Source: JASMHC01 sp964453855
GTDB lineage: Bacteria > Pseudomonadota > Alphaproteobacteria > Rhodobacterales > Rhodobacteraceae
Length of the DNA: 64,000 nt
Direction: 5' to 3'
Assembly (NCBI GenBank): GCA_964453855.1
Contig: CAYVRN010000003.1
Location: 14,593-78,592, forward strand
Below, piece by piece: positions 61,518-64,000 of the stretch (position 1 is the stretch's first letter; each line of letters opens with the position of its first letter). Under the pieces are notes generated by a model that worked only from the letters and a program-made list of their open reading frames with translations, did no database searches and was not told the DNA's origin. The translations under genes were made by a program, and so were the position numbers.

Positions 61518-61541
61518 TGTCAGACATTTAAAAGTCTGACA
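61518..61541. promoter_or_regulatory. Palindromic operator for the GntR regulator
   Basis: TGTCAGAC-N8-GTCTGACA is a perfect eight-base dyad. Each arm contains GT-N3-AC (GTCAGAC, GTCTGAC), the core of FadR-type GntR operators. It lies one base upstream of the GntR start codon and 43 bases before the divergent DUF2182 gene, so it can control both directions. Confidence 0.72.
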
Positions 61542-61584
61542 TTTAATTTGCAAGCGAAATTGCAGGCCTGATTCGGAGGAAACC

Positions 61585-62343
61585 GTGATCGCAGCGCGTA
61601 TCAGAAGTATGGGGGCACCTCATTGGCTGGCTCTGTTCGGCCTGATCCTTGCCGGATGGGTTGCGCTTTGGTTGATGTCCGTTCCTGCAGAAACCCGTGC
61701 TTTGAGCAAAGTATACGGGGCGGATTTTTGGCTGGAATTGTGCTTTGCAACGCCTGATATCAGCGGCTTTCCAAAGTTATTTCTGATGTGGGTGCTGATG
61801 TCGGCGGCTATGATGTTGCCAACGGCATTGCCGACGTTTGCCACTTATGACGACTTGGGAGGCAGTACCGAAACTCGCTTTGGGCTTTTGGTCGGTGGCT
61901 ATCTGGCAATCTGGCTTGGCTTTGCTGCAGTAGCGGCCGGTGCCCAGATCGGATTGATGCGCGTTGGTCTATTGGATGGGCTGGGGACGAGCCGGTCTGC
62001 TGTGTTTTCCGCGGCACTGCTGATCTTCGCGGGCGGATATCAGTTTTCTGCTTTGAAAGACGCATGCCTGAGCCAGTGCCGCATGCCGATGACCTTTTTC
62101 ATGCAGTATTGGGACGAAGGTCCGATACGCATGGGCTTGCGCCTTGGGGCGATCTGCTTGGGGTGTTGTTGGGCGCTGATGCTGCTGGGCTTTGCAGGAG
62201 GCGTTATGAGCCTTGGGTTTATGGCTTTGGCGACTGTGATCATGGTTTTCGAGAAACTGCCGGATATCGGTCGCCATATCTCTAAGCCGTTGGGATTTAT
62301 TCTTATCGGTTCAGGCGGGCTGACTTTGGTAATGGCTATATAG
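61585..62343 (+). CDS. DUF2182 integral membrane protein
   Basis: A 252-residue protein with about six hydrophobic helices. MWVLMSAAMMLPTALPTFAT and YQFSALKDACLSQCRMP are the DUF2182 hallmarks; the Cys pair in KDACLSQC and the His/Met-rich helices suggest metal binding. The start codon is GTG, with CGGAGG at a good distance. It is the first gene of a unit with DUF1326 (17 bases on), a frequent partner in many bacteria. The function is unknown. Confidence 0.85.
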   Translation: MIAARIRSMGAPHWLALFGLILAGWVALWLMSVPAETRALSKVYGADFWLELCFATPDISGFPKLFLMWVLMSAAMMLPTALPTFATYDDLGGSTETRFGLLVGGYLAIWLGFAAVAAGAQIGLMRVGLLDGLGTSRSAVFSAALLIFAGGYQFSALKDACLSQCRMPMTFFMQYWDEGPIRMGLRLGAICLGCCWALMLLGFAGGVMSLGFMALATVIMVFEKLPDIGRHISKPLGFILIGSGGLTLVMAI

Positions 62344-62359
62344 GAAGGGAGAGAGTCCT

Positions 62360-63043
62360 ATGACTACTGACAAAATCGATGTTCCTGAACGGATAGACAA
62401 TCGTCATCCGATGGGAGAACGCAAGGAAACGGCGCAAACGCCATGGGCGATCAAGGGCGAGTTGATCCTTAATTGCAACTGCACCGTGTTCTGCCCCTGT
62501 GTTGTTTCACTGGGCAATCACCCGCCAACTGAAGGGTATTGTCAGGCTTGGGCCGGTGTGCGCATTGACGAAGGTCACTACGGCGATGAGGACCTGAGTG
62601 GTTTGAATGTTGGTCTGGTTCTGGAAATTCCCGGTTATATGGGACGCGGGAACTGGAAAGCGGCGGCCTATATTGATGAGCGTGCTAGCCACGCAGCCTA
62701 CCATGGTCTGATTAACATTTTCAGCGGTAAGGCCAAAGGTACTACTGGTTTGTTCAAAGTGCTTGTCAGTGAATTTCTGGGTGCCGAGCGCGCACCGGTA
62801 GAGTTTACCACCGAGGGTAAAACCCGCCGTCTGATGGTAGGTAAAGTCATTCAGGGTGCCGTAGAACCGGTTCCCGGTGCAGATGGTGGCGACCAAGTAG
62901 TGACCAATACCAAATATTGGATGGGTCCAGATATTACCGTGGCAACGGCAACACAGGGTCGCGTTCGCGCCTACGGACGTGTTTGGGATTTTGACGGTCG
63001 CTCGGCAGAGATCTGCCAGATCGACTGGAAGGGTCCTCGTTGA
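62360..63043 (+). CDS. DUF1326 domain protein
   Basis: A 227-residue soluble protein. Cys39, Cys41, Cys45 and Cys47 lie in ELILNCNCTVFCPCVVSLG, the DUF1326 motif and a likely metal site. The remainder is rich in beta-strands (GLVLEIPGYMGRGNWKAAAY) and lacks a signal peptide. The first 27 residues are not typical of the domain. It is paired with DUF2182; the two probably work together on a metal. A purine-rich leader (AGGAAGGGAGAG) precedes the ATG. Confidence 0.85.
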   Translation: MTTDKIDVPERIDNRHPMGERKETAQTPWAIKGELILNCNCTVFCPCVVSLGNHPPTEGYCQAWAGVRIDEGHYGDEDLSGLNVGLVLEIPGYMGRGNWKAAAYIDERASHAAYHGLINIFSGKAKGTTGLFKVLVSEFLGAERAPVEFTTEGKTRRLMVGKVIQGAVEPVPGADGGDQVVTNTKYWMGPDITVATATQGRVRAYGRVWDFDGRSAEICQIDWKGPR

Positions 63044-63051
63044 TCTGACAG

Positions 63052-63107
63052 GTGAGGGGGCTCGGCCCCCTCGTGCTCCCCCGGAGTATTTCTGGAAAGA
63101 TGAAACG
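63052..63107. repeat. Hairpin repeat element, copy 2
   Basis: GAGGGGGC and GCCCCCTC pair across three bases (63054-63072), followed by GTGCTCCCCCGGAGTATTTC and GAAAGATGAAAC. It matches copy 1 at 60731 along most of its length. It stands inside the presumed DUF1326-dmdA transcript and might lower read-through into dmdA. Confidence 0.7.
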
Positions 63108-63131
63108 GGGCGGTTTTTATGGAGTTCTGCT

Positions 63132-64000
63132 ATGGCGTTGATTTCGCCTTCCCGCCGATTGCGGCGGACGCCTTTCTCTGACGGTGTCGAAGCCGCCGGT
63201 GTCAAAGGGTACACAGTTTATAACCGCATGTTATTGCCGACAGTTTTCCGCTCGGTCGAAGAGGACTATCGTCATCTTAAAGAGGCCGTTCAGGTTTGGG
63301 ATGTGGCCTGTGAACGTCAGGTGGAGTTACGGGGGCCAGATGCCTCGCGCCTGATGCAGATGCTAACTCCGCGCGATTTGAGGAAAATGCAGGTCGGGCA
63401 GTGTTATTACGTTCCGATTGTTGACGAAACGGGCGGCATGTTGAACGATCCGGTGGCAGTCAAACTGGCCGAAGATCGTTGGTGGATTTCGATTGCCGAT
63501 AGTGACCTGCTGTTATGGGTCAAGGCTATGGCCCACGGATGGCGTTTGGACGTGCTGGTGTGTGAACCCGACGTATCACCACTTGCGGTGCAGGGTCCGA
63601 AATCAGATGATCTGATGGCGGCGGTCTTTGGCGACAGCGTGCGTGATATCCGATTTTTCCGCTTTAAAATGCTTGAGTTTCAGGGGCGGTCCTTGGCGGT
63701 GGCGCGATCGGGCTATTCTAAGCAGGGCGGCTTCGAGATTTACGTTGAAGGCGGCGACATTGGAATGCCCCTTTGGAATGCTCTGATGGAAGCGGGCAAA
63801 AGCTTGGATGTGCATGCGGGATGTCCGAACCTGATCGAGCGGATTGAAGGGGGATTGTTGTCCTACGGGAACGACATGACGGATGACAACACGCCGCATG
63901 AATGTGGGCTTGGTAAATTCTGCAATACGCAAAGTGCGATCGGTTGTGTCGGGCGGGACGCTTTGCTGCGGGTGGCAAAGGAAGGTCCGGTTCAACAGAT
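63132..64000 (+). CDS. dmdA: Dimethylsulfoniopropionate demethylase (3' end outside the window)
   Basis: 289 codons are visible, and the window ends in frame. DmdA moves a methyl group from DMSP to tetrahydrofolate, giving methylmercaptopropionate and 5-methyl-THF. It belongs to the GcvT fold. SPSRRLRRTPFSDGVEAAGV, AVQVWDVACERQVELRGPDA, LTPRDLRKMQVGQCYYVPI and RSGYSKQGGFEIYVEGG match roseobacter DmdA rather than glycine-cleavage GcvT. ERIEGGLLSYGNDMTDDNTP holds the folate-site Glu. GGAG lies seven bases before the ATG. It follows DUF2182 and DUF1326 and is probably under the GntR regulator at 60785. Confidence 0.92.
   Translation, partial: MALISPSRRLRRTPFSDGVEAAGVKGYTVYNRMLLPTVFRSVEEDYRHLKEAVQVWDVACERQVELRGPDASRLMQMLTPRDLRKMQVGQCYYVPIVDETGGMLNDPVAVKLAEDRWWISIADSDLLLWVKAMAHGWRLDVLVCEPDVSPLAVQGPKSDDLMAAVFGDSVRDIRFFRFKMLEFQGRSLAVARSGYSKQGGFEIYVEGGDIGMPLWNALMEAGKSLDVHAGCPNLIERIEGGLLSYGNDMTDDNTPHECGLGKFCNTQSAIGCVGRDALLRVAKEGPVQQ

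Noticed and set aside
1..64000. Mobile elements, prophage, CRISPR arrays, toxin-antitoxin or defence islands
   Set aside because: No transposase, integrase, phage or Cas-like frame and no regularly spaced repeats were found. The RHH gene at 57660 lies with DUF4169 and sspB, not with a toxin.

Overview
The window is chromosomal DNA of an alphaproteobacterium, most probably a marine Rhodobacteraceae of the Roseobacter group. The evidence is a circularly permuted two-piece tmRNA gene with an ANDN-type tag, CckA, DUF4167, DUF4169 and the alpha-type SspB, a split B12-dependent methionine synthase (separate methyl-THF:corrinoid methyltransferase and RamA-like activator), a CTGA-N9-TCAG Iron-Rhodo-box, and a DMSP demethylase gene (dmdA) running off the right edge. 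Coding density is very high. I saw no rRNA, tRNA, insertion sequence, prophage or CRISPR array, and no stretch over 300 bases is left without a gene.

Layout. 0-4.6 kb: beta-ketoadipyl-CoA-type thiolase, PAS-LuxR regulator, acyl-CoA ligase and glucokinase. 4.6-7.0 kb: one-carbon operon (PF13769 protein, MetF-like reductase, methyl-THF:corrinoid methyltransferase) with a clear terminator. 7.1-11 kb: Ppx/GppA phosphatase, RlmE, a SLAC1-type channel and an EamA exporter. 11-15.4 kb: SelO, nucleoside hydrolase, a lone iron-binding protein under an Iron-Rhodo-box, and MazG. 15.4-20.8 kb: M20 amidohydrolase, ureohydrolase, DUF1499, prfA-prmC and DUF4167. 20.8-28.2 kb: the tightly overlapping lptF-lptG-lptD-surA-pdxA-rsmA operon. 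28.3-39.4 kb: pepA-holC, aspartic protease, MarC, ABC-F ATPase, Bcr/CflA-type exporter, ndk, SDR, polA and a small tautomerase. 39.6-42.4 kb: acnB. 42.4-48.3 kb: a tfoX-like gene broken by a stop codon, DUF2165, then a compact four-enzyme operon (creatininase family, cytosine-deaminase-like amidohydrolase, FAD oxidase, TauD-type dioxygenase) preceded by a translationally coupled 26-codon leader frame and divergent from a Rid protein. 48.3-52.5 kb: exported pentapeptide-repeat protein, RamA-like corrinoid activator and CoA transferase. 52.7-58.5 kb: guaB, RsmB-type methyltransferase, cckA, RHH, DUF4169 and sspB. 58.6-64 kb: chrA, ssrA, a cysteine-less TusE/DsrC homologue, a GntR regulator with a palindromic operator, DUF2182, DUF1326 and dmdA.

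How they fit together. DmdA makes 5-methyl-THF. The left-hand operon (MetF-like enzyme and methyl-THF:corrinoid methyltransferase) and the RamA-like activator at 49-51 kb handle the same methyl pool on its way to methionine. The methyltransferase and the activator, 44 kb apart, carry the same kind of Gly/Arg-rich C-terminal tail. ssrA and sspB, which act together in disposal of tagged proteins, lie about 1.4 kb apart. The best candidates for undescribed biology are the creatininase-amidohydrolase-FAD oxidase-dioxygenase operon with its leader frame, the GntR/DUF2182/DUF1326/dmdA unit, and the shared tails of the split methionine synthase parts.
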